From CAJBLF01 sp964495905 (GTDB taxonomy: Bacteria > Patescibacteriota > Gracilibacteria > Absconditabacterales > Absconditicoccaceae), in the NCBI GenBank assembly GCA_964495905.1, contig CAZBWN010000025.1, positions 1 to 49,560 on the forward strand: a stretch of DNA of 49,560 bases. Direction: 5' to 3'. A model generated the notes under the pieces. That model was given only the letters and a program-made list of their open reading frames with translations, did not search any database and was not told the DNA's origin. The translations under genes were made by a program, and so were the position numbers. The stretch's first letter is position 1. Each line of letters begins with the position of its first letter. Below are positions 1 through 8,557 of the stretch, piece after piece.

Positions 1-44
1 TATCTAAGACCGTCACTCAACAGATCAAACAAGATATAAAATAA
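1..44 (+). CDS. C-terminal end of an upstream gene (partial)
   Basis: Frame 3 is open from the window edge and ends in TAA at 42-44, giving a short polar tail ending QQIKQDIK. The next gene starts 25 bases later in the same direction, so the two may be co-transcribed. Too little is present to name a family. Confidence 0.5.
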   Translation, partial: SKTVTQQIKQDIK

Positions 45-69
45 TTTTATCATATAATTTTTCATATGT

Positions 70-777
70 ATGCCTAAGCTCAAAATTTCGCTTATCATCC
101 CTGCATATAACGAAGAAAAATATATCTGAGACTGTCTAGAATATGTATTCAAAAACAGAGAATCATATCTCCATGAAATCATTGTAATAGATAATAATAG
201 TACTGACCAAACTAAAAAAATAGCAACAACCTATCCTGGTGTCAAGGTGGTTTCAGAAAAGAAAAAATGAACATCATCTGCACGTCAGAGATGATACCTT
301 GAATCTACAGGTGATATCCTTGCTTTCATCGATGCTGATACCCATATGCCTGCATGATGGGCAAAAAAAATAGAAGAAAAATTTGTGCACGATAATAAAA
401 CATGAGTGATCAGCGGTCCTTATAGTTTTTATGATCTGCCTTGGTATAGCTTCTTTTATTCTTGGCTCTATTACTCACCGATACTCAGTTATATCGTGTT
501 CAGCTTGGTGGGTGGCATTTGTACGGGAGGAAATTTCGCTATCAAAAGGGATGTGCTTGATAAGATGAAATGATTCAATACTGATATATTATTTTATGGC
601 GATGAAGCGGATGTTGTCCGTAGAGCTAAAAAATATACGAGGGTGCAATATCTTTTGAATCTGAAAATGCCTACATCATCTAGAAGATATGCGCACCAAG
701 GGATATTCAAAACAATCTCTCTCTATATGATCAATATGTTCAAACCCTCCTCTACTCCCGTCAAAGATTTCAGATAA
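70..777 (+). CDS. Family 2 glycosyltransferase, 235 aa
   Basis: Transfers a sugar from a nucleotide- or lipid-linked donor, probably for envelope polysaccharide or glycolipid (family knowledge). The N-terminus reads ISLIIPAYNEEKYIG, the classic GT2 opening. It is followed by IIVIDNNSTDQT and then LAFIDADT, whose DAD is the metal/nucleotide-sugar DxD-type motif at about residues 92-94. Later come GGNFAIKR and GDEADVVRRAK, the acceptor/ED-type region. Only TGA = Gly keeps the frame open; the TGA codons fall where glycine is expected, for example ARQRG and MPAGW. The ATG at 70 is preferred over the out-of-frame ATG at 66. No long hydrophobic anchor is obvious except a short apolar stretch around residues 120-150. 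It is a close paralogue of the next gene, 20 bases downstream, and the pair probably arose by tandem duplication. Acceptor unknown. Confidence 0.85.
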
Positions 778-797
778 AAATATTTTATATCACTCTC

Positions 798-1565
798 ATG
801 AGTACAATGAAACACGAGTCACCATTGGATATAAAAAATAATAAGAAAAGACTGAGCATGAGTCTCGTCATTCCTGCATACAATGAAGAAAAATATATCT
901 GATCATGTCTAGAATATGCTCTTCGTCATGCGAGTGGATATATTGATGAAATCATCGTGATAGATAATGCAAGTACGGATGCTACAAAAAAAATAGCTGA
1001 AACCTATCCTGGTGTCAGAGTAATTACCGAACACAATAAATGATTGACCTTTGCTCGTCAAAGAGGATATAAAGAAGCTAAGGGAGATATTCTTGCTTTT
1101 ATAGATGCGGATACGCGTATGCCTGCATGATGGGCAAAAAAAATTGAACAATCTTTTGAGTCACATCCTGACATATGATTTGTAAGCGGTCCTTATCTCT
1201 ATTATGACTTGCCTTGATATAAACAGATAGGTAATCGATTATATTGGAGAGTCTTAGGCTATCCTAGCTATCTTTTGACCTGATATCTCTGAGTAGGTGG
1301 AAATTTTGCCATCAAAAAATCTGTACTTGATAAAATAGAATGATTTGATACAAAAATAGTATTTTATGGCGAAGATACAGATATCGCTCGTAGGGCTTCA
1401 AAAGCTAGTAAAGCTAAATTTGATCTCCAACTTGTGATGCCCACTTCAGCGAGAAGATTTACAGGACAAGGCATGCTGAGAACAGCATATACCTATACCA
1501 TCAATTTTTTGTCCCAAGCGATATTTCACAAATCAGCTACTAAAAAATATAAGGACTTCAGATAG
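798..1565 (+). CDS. Family 2 glycosyltransferase, 255 aa (paralogue of the preceding gene)
   Basis: Same architecture as its upstream neighbour: LVIPAYNEEKYI at the start, IIVIDNASTDAT, then LAFIDADTRMPAGWAKK with the DAD motif, then VGGNFAIKKSVLDKI and YGEDTDIARRA. Both proteins end in K-D-F-R followed by a stop. The extra length is an N-terminal extension of about 20 polar residues, so the internal ATG at 858 is an alternative start; I chose 798 because it lies close behind the upstream stop. About nine in-frame TGA codons are read as glycine, including MPAG at the conserved position after the DxD segment. Probably in one operon with the preceding gene and the PAP2-like gene that follows. 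The shared sequence supports a gene duplication; donor and acceptor cannot be read from sequence. Confidence 0.85.
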
Positions 1566-1596
1566 AAAAATAATTTATATAGTATTGTATACTACA

Positions 1597-2274
1597 ATGA
1601 AAAAAGCGTACCAATCATTTTTTTGAAATAGACAGCTCCTACGATCATCTCTGGTTGCATTCGTATTGTTAGCAATCAGTCTTTTTGGTAATTTCTATGC
1701 GGGAATGTATGCTAATGAAAAGGGAAGTTTTCCTGTCACTGATATTGTATTGAGTAACACTAGAGCATATGATGTAGATCTGTTATTTGTCGGTGGAATA
1801 TTTGCATTTTTTCTGTTTATTTTGGTTTGGTGCTTAAGATATCCTGTACAAATGCCGTATATCCTAAAATCCCTTGCATTGTTTATCGCTATCCGTGCGG
1901 TTTTTGTGACATTGACTCATATCGGACTCTATCCAGATAGCGTCATCATCATCAATACCGGTATCATCGGAAAATTAAATTTCTGAGCGGACCTCTTCTT
2001 TTCCGGGCATACGGGCATGCCTTTCCTCATGGCATTGATATTTTGGAAAAATAAGCTGATGAGATATGCATTTATCTTGGCAGCGATGTCATTTGGTATC
2101 ATCGTATTGCTTGGTCATCTCCACTACTCTATCGACGTACTTGCAGCATTTTTCATCACGTATACCATAAATCATTTTAATGAACTCTTACGAAAAAAAG
2201 ATAAAGTACATTTTGAAAGTGATGATGCTCTTTTGTATGCTATTTGAAAAAAATCATTTGTAAATCAGAAATAA
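1597..2274 (+). CDS. PAP2 / sphingomyelin-synthase-like membrane phosphatase, 225 aa
   Basis: Polytopic membrane protein with hydrophobic segments around residues 15-35, 65-85, 88-108, 140-150 and 160-190. It carries the motif FSGHTG at about residues 134-139 and LGHLHYSIDVLAAF at about 173-186. SGHT and HYxxD are the catalytic His and His/Asp motifs of the PAP2_C branch, which includes sphingomyelin synthase and related lipid phosphate transferases. From the family I infer hydrolysis or transfer of a phospho-group or phosphobase on a membrane lipid. A TGA before A-D-L-F-F-S-G-H-T and another near the C-terminus (A-I-G-K-K) are read as Gly; without this the gene splits into two fragments. It follows two glycosyltransferases, which fits envelope lipid or glycan work. 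It could be a plain undecaprenyl-pyrophosphate phosphatase relative. Confidence 0.75.
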
Positions 2275-2298
2275 ATATTTATCCTTGATTCAATAATC

Positions 2299-2385
2299 AG
2301 ACTAAAAAAAAACGCCTCATTTTGGGAGCTACTATAAAATAGTAGGTAGCACCAGTTGTTTTATTTAGTCTTTTTTTTATTTTTT
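2299..2385 (+). terminator. Long stem-loop followed by T-rich run, directly before pyrG
   Basis: AGACTAAA at 2299-2306 pairs with TTTAGTCT at 2364-2371. An inner stem is formed by GCTACTAT and ATAGTAGGTAGC around 2328-2351, and a T-rich stretch follows to about 2385. It can end the upstream glycosyltransferase/PAP2 transcript. Its T-run stops only about a dozen bases before the pyrG ATG, so it may instead act as a leader attenuator for pyrG. Confidence 0.5.
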
Positions 2386-2396
2386 GAAAAAAAACC

Positions 2397-3995
2397 ATGA
2401 AATTGATTTTTGTCACCGGCGGAGTAATTTCTGGTTTGGGAAAATGAATAACTGCAGCTTCGATAGGAAGACTGCTCAAAGCGTGTTGATATACCGTAGG
2501 TATAGCAAAAATGGATCCTTATCTCCAGATAGATGCAGGAACGATGTCTCCTTTTGAGCATGGAGAGACTTTTGTGACGACTGATGGATTTGAAACTGAT
2601 CTAGATCTCTGACATTATGAAAGGTTCATAAATCAAACTATGACAAGCAAAAGCAGCATCACTTCATGACAGATCTATTCTTCCGTCATAGAAAAAGAAA
2701 GAAGAGGCGATTACTTATGAAAGACCGTACAGGTAATCCCGCATATCACCAATGAGATCAAAGACAGGATCAAATCTTTTGCAGCAGATAACGATGTGAC
2801 GATCATAGAGATATGAGGGACAGTAGGAGATATAGAATGACTCCATTTCATCGAAACGGTAAGACAGCTTCGTCATGAACTGAGGAGAGAAAATGTCATG
2901 ATCATCCATGTCGTACCTATGATCACCATCTCCACTTCAGGAGAGATGAAATCAAAAGCCATCCAACATTCTGTCGTCAAACTCAGAGAACTCGGCATAC
3001 ATCCAAGCATACTCGTATGTAGGACACGTGAACCGATGGACAAAGAACTCAGAAACAAATTAGCTATGTTTACTGATGTAGACTCTGATCACATCATAGA
3101 AGCGCTGGATCAAAAGTCTATCTATCAAGTGCCTCTCGCATTCCAACACCAAAAAATACATCTTCTGATACAGGAAAGGCTTCTCTGATGAAAAAGAGAA
3201 CCTGATATGGAGAACTGGAGTAAACTCGTGGACAAAATATTGCATCCTCAAAAGACCATCCATATTGCATTGGCCGGAAAATATACCCATCTCGCTGATA
3301 GCTATATCAGCGTCATCGAAGCATTGCAACATGCAGGAGTCGCTTTTGATAGCGCTATCAAAGTCCATCTCTTGGATACCGAGACCTTCGAAGGAAACAA
3401 TCGGGAAGAGAAATTGTCTGCATACATCCAAGAACATCAGATAAAATGAATTGTTGTTCCGGGTGGGTTTGGATCAAGAGGTATAGAATGAAAGATTAAT
3501 ATTGCAAATTATTGCAGAGTGAACAACGTCCCTTATCTCTGATTGTGTCTGGGATTACAGATTGCAGTCATCTCTTTTGCAAGAAACATATGCTGATTGC
3601 CAAATGCAAACTCCACTGAATTTAATGAAGAAACAACAGACCCCGTTGTAGCTATCATGGAAGATCAAAAACATATCGATAAAAAATGATGAACCATGCG
3701 TCTCGGATCCTATGAAGCGATTTTGAAAAAATGAAGCAAGGTGCAAGCGCTCTATGGGCAAGAGAGCATCGAAGAAAGGCATCGTCATAGATATGAAGTC
3801 AACCCTGCATATCATACCATCCTTGAACAAAATGGAATGGTCATAAGTGGTGTTTCTCCTGATGGAAAACTTGTAGAATATATAGAACTCCCGAACCATC
3901 CTTTTTATGCTGCTACACAGTCTCATCCAGAATTCAATTCTAGATTGGACCATCCGCATCCCTTGTTTTTGGGATTGATTGGAGCGTGTTTATAA
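2397..3995 (+). CDS. pyrG: CTP synthase (glutamine-hydrolysing), 532 aa
   Basis: Converts UTP, ATP and glutamine to CTP in the cytoplasm, the last step of pyrimidine nucleotide synthesis. The synthetase half begins KLIFVTGGVISGLGKGITAAS (P-loop), then KMDPYLQIDAGTMSPFEHGE and DLDLGHYERF, all close to the family consensus. The C-terminal class I glutamine amidotransferase half has VVPGGFGSRG, the nucleophile loop LGLCLGLQ (Cys), and TQSHPEF containing the His and Glu of the triad. Length matches the usual 530-550 residues. About 15 in-frame TGA codons fall at conserved glycines, the first at 2445-2447 directly after the P-loop Lys (GKG). Standard translation gives only fragments. It is downstream of a strong hairpin and is probably its own transcription unit. 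Identification is secure. Confidence 0.97.
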
Positions 3996-4003
3996 AAGAG
4001 TAG

Positions 4004-4043
4004 AAAGTAGTGAGTAGTGAGTATTAAGTATCAAGTAGAAAGT
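4004..4043 (+). repeat. Degenerate short tandem repeat (AGTAGAAAGTAGTGAGTAGTG type)
   Basis: Non-coding stretch after pyrG made of imperfect 7-10 base units of the type GTAGAAAGTA / GTAGTGA / GTATTAA / GTATCAA. Similar low-complexity unit runs with different wording occur near 5738 and 14157. No function is apparent. Confidence 0.45.
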
Positions 4044-4051
4044 AAAAAAAA

Positions 4052-4077
4052 AGAGGGAAAAAAATTCTCTCTTTTTT
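4052..4077. terminator. Weak hairpin with T-run after pyrG
   Basis: AGAGGG, an A-rich loop and CTCTCT are followed by seven T. It lies between convergent pyrG and the minus-strand hypothetical gene that ends at 4093, and could serve either strand because an A-run flanks the other side. Confidence 0.5.
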
Positions 4078-4092
4078 TGAATATATAAAAAA

Positions 4093-4767
4093 TTAATTTT
4101 TAAATTTACACATAGATAAAGCATTTAAATGTCTCCTAAACTTGTTTGTTATACGCATCATGTCGTTTATATTTTTCCGAAATGGAATATATGTCTGCTG
4201 CATAAATAGATTTACATCCTTATTTTTTTCAAACTGACGCAATCATTTATCAAAGTTCTCTTTTCCATATGCCATATTCTGTAATATCCATGAAAAGTTT
4301 GTATCGTCTATAAACTTTTGGAATGATGAATATTCTTCTTCATATTCTATTTCTTTTGTTAGGGGTATTTCTTTCTTAAACTTTTGATATATCTCCTCAA
4401 AAATATTAGCATCAACCAAATCTTTGATTTTAACCATTTCTTCAGAAGTTTTTTGGAAGTCGGTATGAAGTTCTTCTATTTTTGCAAAAAGATTCTTTAT
4501 TAATTTGGAGTAACTTAATTTACTTGGACCTATTTTGTTGAGGATTTGAGCGATATCTTTAAAATCATTGTGTAATAACCGATTTTGAAGATCCAAATAG
4601 TAGGTATGCATATGCTGCTTTATATTTTCATACTTTAAACTTAGCGTGGTATAGAGATGATTCTGTGTTTTTTGAATCTCTTTTTTTTGTGAATCCTGAA
4701 TCATATCCTCATATATTTCATGAAAATTTTGATAGTGATGGGTATGTGGTTTTGTTATCTTATCCAT
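4093..4767 (-). CDS. Hypothetical coiled-coil protein, 224 aa
   Basis: Not recognised. Starting at the ATG at 4767 (MDKITKPHTHHYQNF), the protein is highly charged, rich in Lys, Glu, Gln and Asn, and predicted by eye to be mostly helical with heptad-like leucine spacing over residues 25-150. No signal peptide or membrane span is visible. A TGA at 4243-4245 lies within the frame and is read as Gly (FDKGLRQF), adding about 50 C-terminal residues before TAA at 4093. A TTG four codons upstream is a possible alternative start. It lies downstream of, and in the same direction as, the toxin-antitoxin pair but is separated from it by a strong terminator, so it is probably expressed on its own. Confidence 0.6.
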
Positions 4768-4847
4768 ATACAATCGCAATGTCTGTAAATAAAAACTTAT
4801 ACAAGTTTATGGAAAAATTAAAATAACGCAAATTTTAAACATTTTAA

Positions 4848-4880
4848 AAAATCCCTCCGCCGTGGCGGAGAGCTTTTTTG
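4848..4880. terminator. Strong bidirectional hairpin terminator
   Basis: CTCCGCC-GT-GGCGGAG forms a near-perfect GC-rich stem with an A-run on one side and a T-run on the other. It ends the minus-strand toxin-antitoxin transcript just past the toxin stop. Confidence 0.8.
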
Positions 4881-4883
4881 TTT

Positions 4884-5168
4884 TTATAATCCCTTATATA
4901 CATTTCCTCTGCTTTCTATCTTGAGTACTGTATTTCCACTAGATTCTCTACGAAATATTATCCTTCGTTTACCTATTCTGATCCTATAAAGATCAGATCC
5001 CACTAATTTCTTCATATCAAAATTTTCAAATCTATCTTGTGAGATAGCCTGTAATGCATTGAAAAAATGCTGTCTCGTATTCCCTTCGAGCGTCTCCAGG
5101 AATTTCTCGTATTGTTTTGTCATTACTTTTTCTTGTGCGCCGCTAAAAGCTTTTTGGGACTGATTCAT
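4884..5168 (-). CDS. RelE/ParE-superfamily toxin, 94 aa
   Basis: Small basic protein with the typical RelE/ParE layout: helical N-terminal half, then LVGSDLYRIRIGKRRIIFR, a conserved strand-turn-strand with repeated Arg/Lys (residues about 58-75), ending LKIESRGNVYKGL. In the RelE branch this family cleaves mRNA on the ribosome; in the ParE branch it poisons gyrase. The Arg-rich segment and the ...R-G-N-V-Y-K end favour the RelE/mRNA-interferase side (inference). Its ATG overlaps the stop of the upstream antitoxin by four bases, the usual coupled arrangement. No in-frame TGA occurs, so this gene reads the same under the standard code, which would ease lateral transfer. Confidence 0.8.
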   Translation of the reverse strand: MNQSQKAFSGAQEKVMTKQYEKFLETLEGNTRQHFFNALQAISQDRFENFDMKKLVGSDLYRIRIGKRRIIFRRESSGNTVLKIESRGNVYKGL

Positions 5169-5359
5169 TTTTCACCAAAATCTACGACGGTATGTCGTGG
5201 CTCGAAAAACTCAGCGATTTTTTCATAATCTTTGATACTGATCAGCATCGCTTTTGGCTCATTGTTTGCTATGATGCACTTAGGTGTGCGCAAATTTTTG
5301 AAGATTGCATTGGTATTGACTCTCAGTACAGAAACTGGGATGATGTCTTTTGGATGCAT
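5165..5359 (-). CDS. Phd/YefM-type antitoxin, 64 aa
   Basis: Begins MHPKDIIPVSVLRVN and contains AIFKNLRTPKCIIANNEPKAMLISIKDYEKIAEF, the Phd/YefM fold signature: a short strand, helix, then 'N-x-P-x-A-x-L-I-S-x-x-x-Y'. Family members bind DNA as dimers through the N-terminus and wrap the toxin with the C-terminus, and they repress their own promoter. It overlaps the toxin gene at ATGA, 5165-5168. Length is slightly short of the common 70-90 aa, with a brief acidic C-terminal tail (VVDFGEK) for toxin binding. It has no in-frame TGA. Confidence 0.75.
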   Translation of the reverse strand: MHPKDIIPVSVLRVNTNAIFKNLRTPKCIIANNEPKAMLISIKDYEKIAEFFEPRHTVVDFGEK

Positions 5360-5363
5360 ATGT

Positions 5364-5383
5364 TATTTGTTATATAATAAATA
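5364..5383. promoter_or_regulatory. Imperfect palindrome upstream of the antitoxin, possible operator
   Basis: A 20-base AT-only near-palindrome (TATTTGT...ATAAATA) begins five bases upstream of the antitoxin ATG. Autorepressing antitoxins bind such sites. AT richness makes chance similarity likely. Confidence 0.25.
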
Positions 5384-5696
5384 TGTTTTATATTTATACT
5401 AAATTTGTTATAAATCTCAAGAGCATTTGGATGTTTTTAAAAAAACTCCCCTACCTGAGATAAGTGAATTTAACTTTTTCTTTTCAAAAAAAAACGCTTC
5501 GCAGACTGACTTTTGGCATTGACCCAAAAGTCAGCAAAAGGTCTAGTTCTTTACAAAACTCGCCACACAATTTAGCTTGTTTTTCTAGAATGTACCCGGC
5601 TCAGACAACTTGCAAAGAACCAAAGATCATTGACTGCTTCTTCATTTACGATTCCCTTTCACTTTTCTAAAATAAACACGTAAAAATAAACAACAA
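5384..5696. other. Intergenic stretch without a supported gene
   Basis: AT-rich spacer between the antitoxin promoter side and the fusA terminator. Around 5484-5545 it holds an imperfect inverted repeat (GACTTTTGGCATTGACC / AAAAGTCAGC). A similar 'AAAAACGCTTCGC' phrase recurs near 14543. A 68-codon open frame here is low-complexity, lacks a convincing start context and resembles no family I know. Confidence 0.4.
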
Positions 5697-5732
5697 TCAA
5701 AAAAGCCCCGCCTTTCAGCAGAGCTTTTTTTT
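5697..5732 (-). terminator. fusA terminator
   Basis: GCCCCGC (5705-5711) pairs with GCAGAGC (5718-5724), partly through G-T pairs. T-runs flank it on both strands. Read on the minus strand it lies about 45 bases after the fusA stop codon. Confidence 0.7.
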
Positions 5733-5769
5733 ATAATTTGAAATTCGTAATTTGTAATTCGTAATTGAT

Positions 5770-7875
5770 CTATTCAGCGTCCATAGCTTTGATTTTTCCA
5801 GCGCCAACTCTTTCGTCGATGATTTTTTTTGCAACATTGTCTGGCACTTTTTCGTATGATGAGAAACTCATCGCTGATGATGCTCTTCCTTGCGTATTTG
5901 ATCTCAAATCTGTCGTATATCCGAACATCTCTGACAAAGGCACTTTTGCTCTAATAACTGCAGCATTTCCTCTCTTGTCTTGTCCTTGGATCATTCCTCT
6001 TCTAGAAGAAAGATCACCCATCACGTCTCCAACATAGTCTTCTGGAGTCACTACTTCTACATCCATGATAGGTTCCAAGATACATGGACCAGCTTTCATA
6101 AATGCGTCTTTGAATGCTCTATATGTTGCGATTTTGAACGCGATTTCAGACGAATCTACATCATGATATGATCCATCATAAGGAACTACTCTTACATTGA
6201 TGATAGGGAATCCTGCTAATACTCCTTGTGCAACAGTTTCTTTTGCTCCTTTGTCGATAGCTGGGATGAATTCTTTTGGAATCGATCCTCCAGATACTTC
6301 ATCTTTGAATTCATATTCTTTTTCCATATTTTTTTCAAGTCTGATCAATACATGTCCAAACTGTCCTCTACCTCCTGTTTGTCTCTTGAAGATACCTTCT
6401 CCTTTAGCATCGTGTTGGATTGTTTCTCTATATGCAACTTGTGGTTTACCTGTAGTCACTTCTACTTTGTGTTCTCTCTTGAGTCTATCTACGATAATCT
6501 CGAGATGTAATTCTCCCATCCCTGCGATAATTGTCTGATTGCTTTCTGCATCAGTGAAATATTTGAATGAAGGATCTTCGTAAGCAAGCTTACCAAGAGC
6601 GATACCCATCCTTTCCTGATCAGATTTTGTCTTTGGCTCGATAGCGATATCGATAACTGGTATTGGGAACGTCATCTTCTCTAATACGATCTGGTCTTTC
6701 ATATCACAGAGCGTATTTCCTGTTCTCGTATCTTTGAGTCCAAGGAATGCACAGATATGACCTGCGTGTATTTCTGAGATTTCTTCTCTCTTGTTTGCGT
6801 GCATAAGCAATAACCTACCTACTCTCTCTTTTTGTCTTGTAAGCGGATTGTATAATGTATCTCATGATCTAACGATACCTGAGTAGATTCTTACGAATGT
6901 AAGCGTACCTACGAATGGATCAGTAGCGATTTTGAAGGCGATAGCTGAAACCGGGTCAGTGTCATTAGGTTTTCTTTCAAGTATGATATTTTCATCATCC
7001 GGATCAGTACCTTTCATCGTACCTCTATCTAGTGGGTTTGGTAAGTAATCAAGTACTGCATCAAGCACTAATTGCACTCATTTGTTTCCAAGTGCAGATC
7101 CGCAAAGGATAGGATATAAGTTATTGTGGATAGTTCCATGTCTGATCGCTTTTTTGATGAGTTCGATAGAGGGTTCTTCTCCTGCTAGAAATTTTTCTGC
7201 TAATTCATCGTCAAACATAGAGACTTTGTCAATCATATCTTCTCTGTATTGTTTTGCTTTTGCCAACATATCAGCTGGTATCTCTTCTTCATGCACTTCA
7301 ATACCTTTGTCTCCTGAGAAGGTATACATCTTCATCACGAGCAAGTCTATGATCGCTTTGAATTCGTCAGCCTGTCCTACAGGAAGTTGTACAACAACTC
7401 CTTTGTCAGTGATTCTAGATTTGATAGAATCTACGGACATATAAAAATCAGCTCCAAGTTTGTCCATCTTATTTGCGAAGATGATTCTTGGCACTCCATA
7501 TTTGTCAGCTTGTCTCCAAACTGTTTCTGTCTGAGGTTCTACTCCTTGAGAACTATCAAGCAACGCTACCGCCCCATCAAGAACTCTGAGAGATCTCTCT
7601 ACTTCAACGGTGAAATCAACGTGTCAAGGAGTGTCTATGATATTGATATGATAGTCTTTCCAAAAACAAGTAGTCGCAGCAGAAGTGATAGTGATACCTC
7701 TTTCTTTTTCTTGTTCCATCCAGTCCATCTCTGCAGCACCATCGTGCACTTCTCAGATTTTATGTTTTTTTCCGGTATAAAACAGTACTCTTTCGGTAGT
7801 AGTAGTCTTACCTGCATCGATGTGAGCCATGATTCCAATGTTTCTCACCATGTTTAAGGGTTTCAGTTCAGCCAT
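5770..7875 (-). CDS. fusA: Translation elongation factor G, 701 aa
   Basis: Ribosomal translocase GTPase of the cytoplasm. The G domain starts NIGIMAHIDAGKTTTTERVLFYTG (P-loop), then GITITSAAT (switch I), [20 protein letters not shown] (G3) and FANKMDKLGADF (G4). Domain II follows from about residue 290, and domain IV has QTGGRGQFGHV and GGSIPKEFIPA near 500-540. The C-terminal domain ends with SLGDLSSRRG-type sequence and TQGRASSAMSFSSYEKVP. Length is normal. Five or so TGA codons are read as Gly. The most telling is 7624-7626, the invariant glycine of DTPGH; others are in HKIGEVHDGAAEMDW and LGNKGVQLVL. Under the standard code the gene would be four broken pieces. A single-gene unit with its own terminator. 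Identification is certain; it is the best anchor for the genetic code of this genome. Confidence 0.98.
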
Positions 7876-7984
7876 AATAACAAATTAATAGAGTAAAATG
7901 TTGTATGAAATTCTTATGTATAAAAAAAATTTCTTTCGGATTGTGTATAGGAAATAGCTCGTCTTTTTCAAGGGAAACTAACAA

Positions 7985-8072
7985 ATATCATCCTGAGCCC
8001 CGCCTTGCGGGATAAACTCCGTCGAAGGATATAATAATCATTTATACTCTTCATTTCATTCAGAGTGACGGT
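7985..8072. repeat. Intergenic palindromic repeat (CCTGAGCC...CCGTCGAAGGAT type)
   Basis: ATCCTGAGCCCCGCC and GTCGAAGGAT frame a hairpin, CCCGCCTTGCGGG, between fusA and gatC, with ATTCAGAGTGACGG following. The wording matches the widespread 'CATCCTGAGC...GTCGAAGGATG' intergenic repeat class seen in many bacterial genomes (recollection, not a search). It may also be transcribed as a hairpin downstream of gatC. Confidence 0.5.
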
Positions 8073-8103
8073 TTTTTTTCTATTTCAGCACTTTTCATGC
8101 TAT

Positions 8104-8409
8104 TTAAGACAATACTGATTTTATGACGATAGAATTGTTCACTATTTCGTGTTTTACGTTCTTTAAGAGCTTTTTGGTGTCCGTATTTTGTCTCACTCCT
8201 TTTATCGTCCTGAGGGTGAGTTTACCCATCTTGGTGATGGACAAGTCTTTTGACTGTTTGGATCATGAGATATCCTTGGTTTGGGGAAGTTTTCCGAGGA
8301 ATCCGATAATATCGGTCAACTGAGCTCAGAGTTTCTGTTCTTCCTGAGGGGAAAGTGATATGCAGGAAAGCTTTTGGAGGCGTTTGATCTCTTGGGTGAA
8401 TTCGGTCAT
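8104..8409 (-). CDS. gatC: Asp/Glu-tRNA amidotransferase subunit C, 101 aa
   Basis: GatC stabilises the GatA-GatB complex that converts Glu-tRNA(Gln) and/or Asp-tRNA(Asn) to the amidated form. The protein reads MTEFTQEIKRLQKLSCISLSP then EEQKLGAQLTDIIGFLGKL. This matches the GatC pattern of an N-terminal helix, 'L-x-x-L-x-x-I-x-L-S-x-x-E' and 'Q-L-x-x-I-x-x-x-x-x-x-L'. The C-terminus, LLKNVKHEIVNNSIVIKSVL, resembles the usual 'LL-x-N-A...-F-x-V-x-x-V-L' ending. Two TGA codons are read as Gly (KLGAQL and ISGSKQS), so standard-code callers miss it. It stands alone here; gatA and gatB are not in the window. It lies just downstream of the divergent promoter region of the surface-protein gene at 8558. 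Confidence 0.72.
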
Positions 8410-8465
8410 CGGGATAGAAAATATAAAGTATTCGAAGTATATAAAAACAGTTAAAATTTTCAACT

Positions 8466-8512
8466 AAAAAAGTCCTCTAAAATTTGACAAAAATGGCGCT
8501 TCTGGATATAAT
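8466..8512 (+). promoter_or_regulatory. Shared surface-protein promoter, copy 1
   Basis: An A-run plus AGTCCTCTAAAA (8466-8482) leads into TTGACA at 8484-8489, a 17-base spacer, and TATAAT at 8507-8512: a consensus sigma-70-type promoter about 45 bases before the ATG at 8558. The same box and -35 recur near 14037, 36887 and 42359. Confidence 0.85.
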
Positions 8513-8557
8513 TAAGTATTTCTTTTTTTTCTATTTATCCTTGTCAAACCTACACCC

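Noticed and set aside
3060..3437. 125-codon minus-strand open frame opposite pyrG
   Set aside because: Shadow of the highly conserved pyrG coding strand.
5464..5670. 68-codon open frame in the spacer upstream of fusA's terminator
   Set aside because: No family resemblance, no plausible ribosome site, and it contains inverted-repeat sequence; treated as intergenic.
5980..7857. Several plus-strand open frames opposite fusA
   Set aside because: All are antisense shadows of the EF-G gene and show no domain signal.
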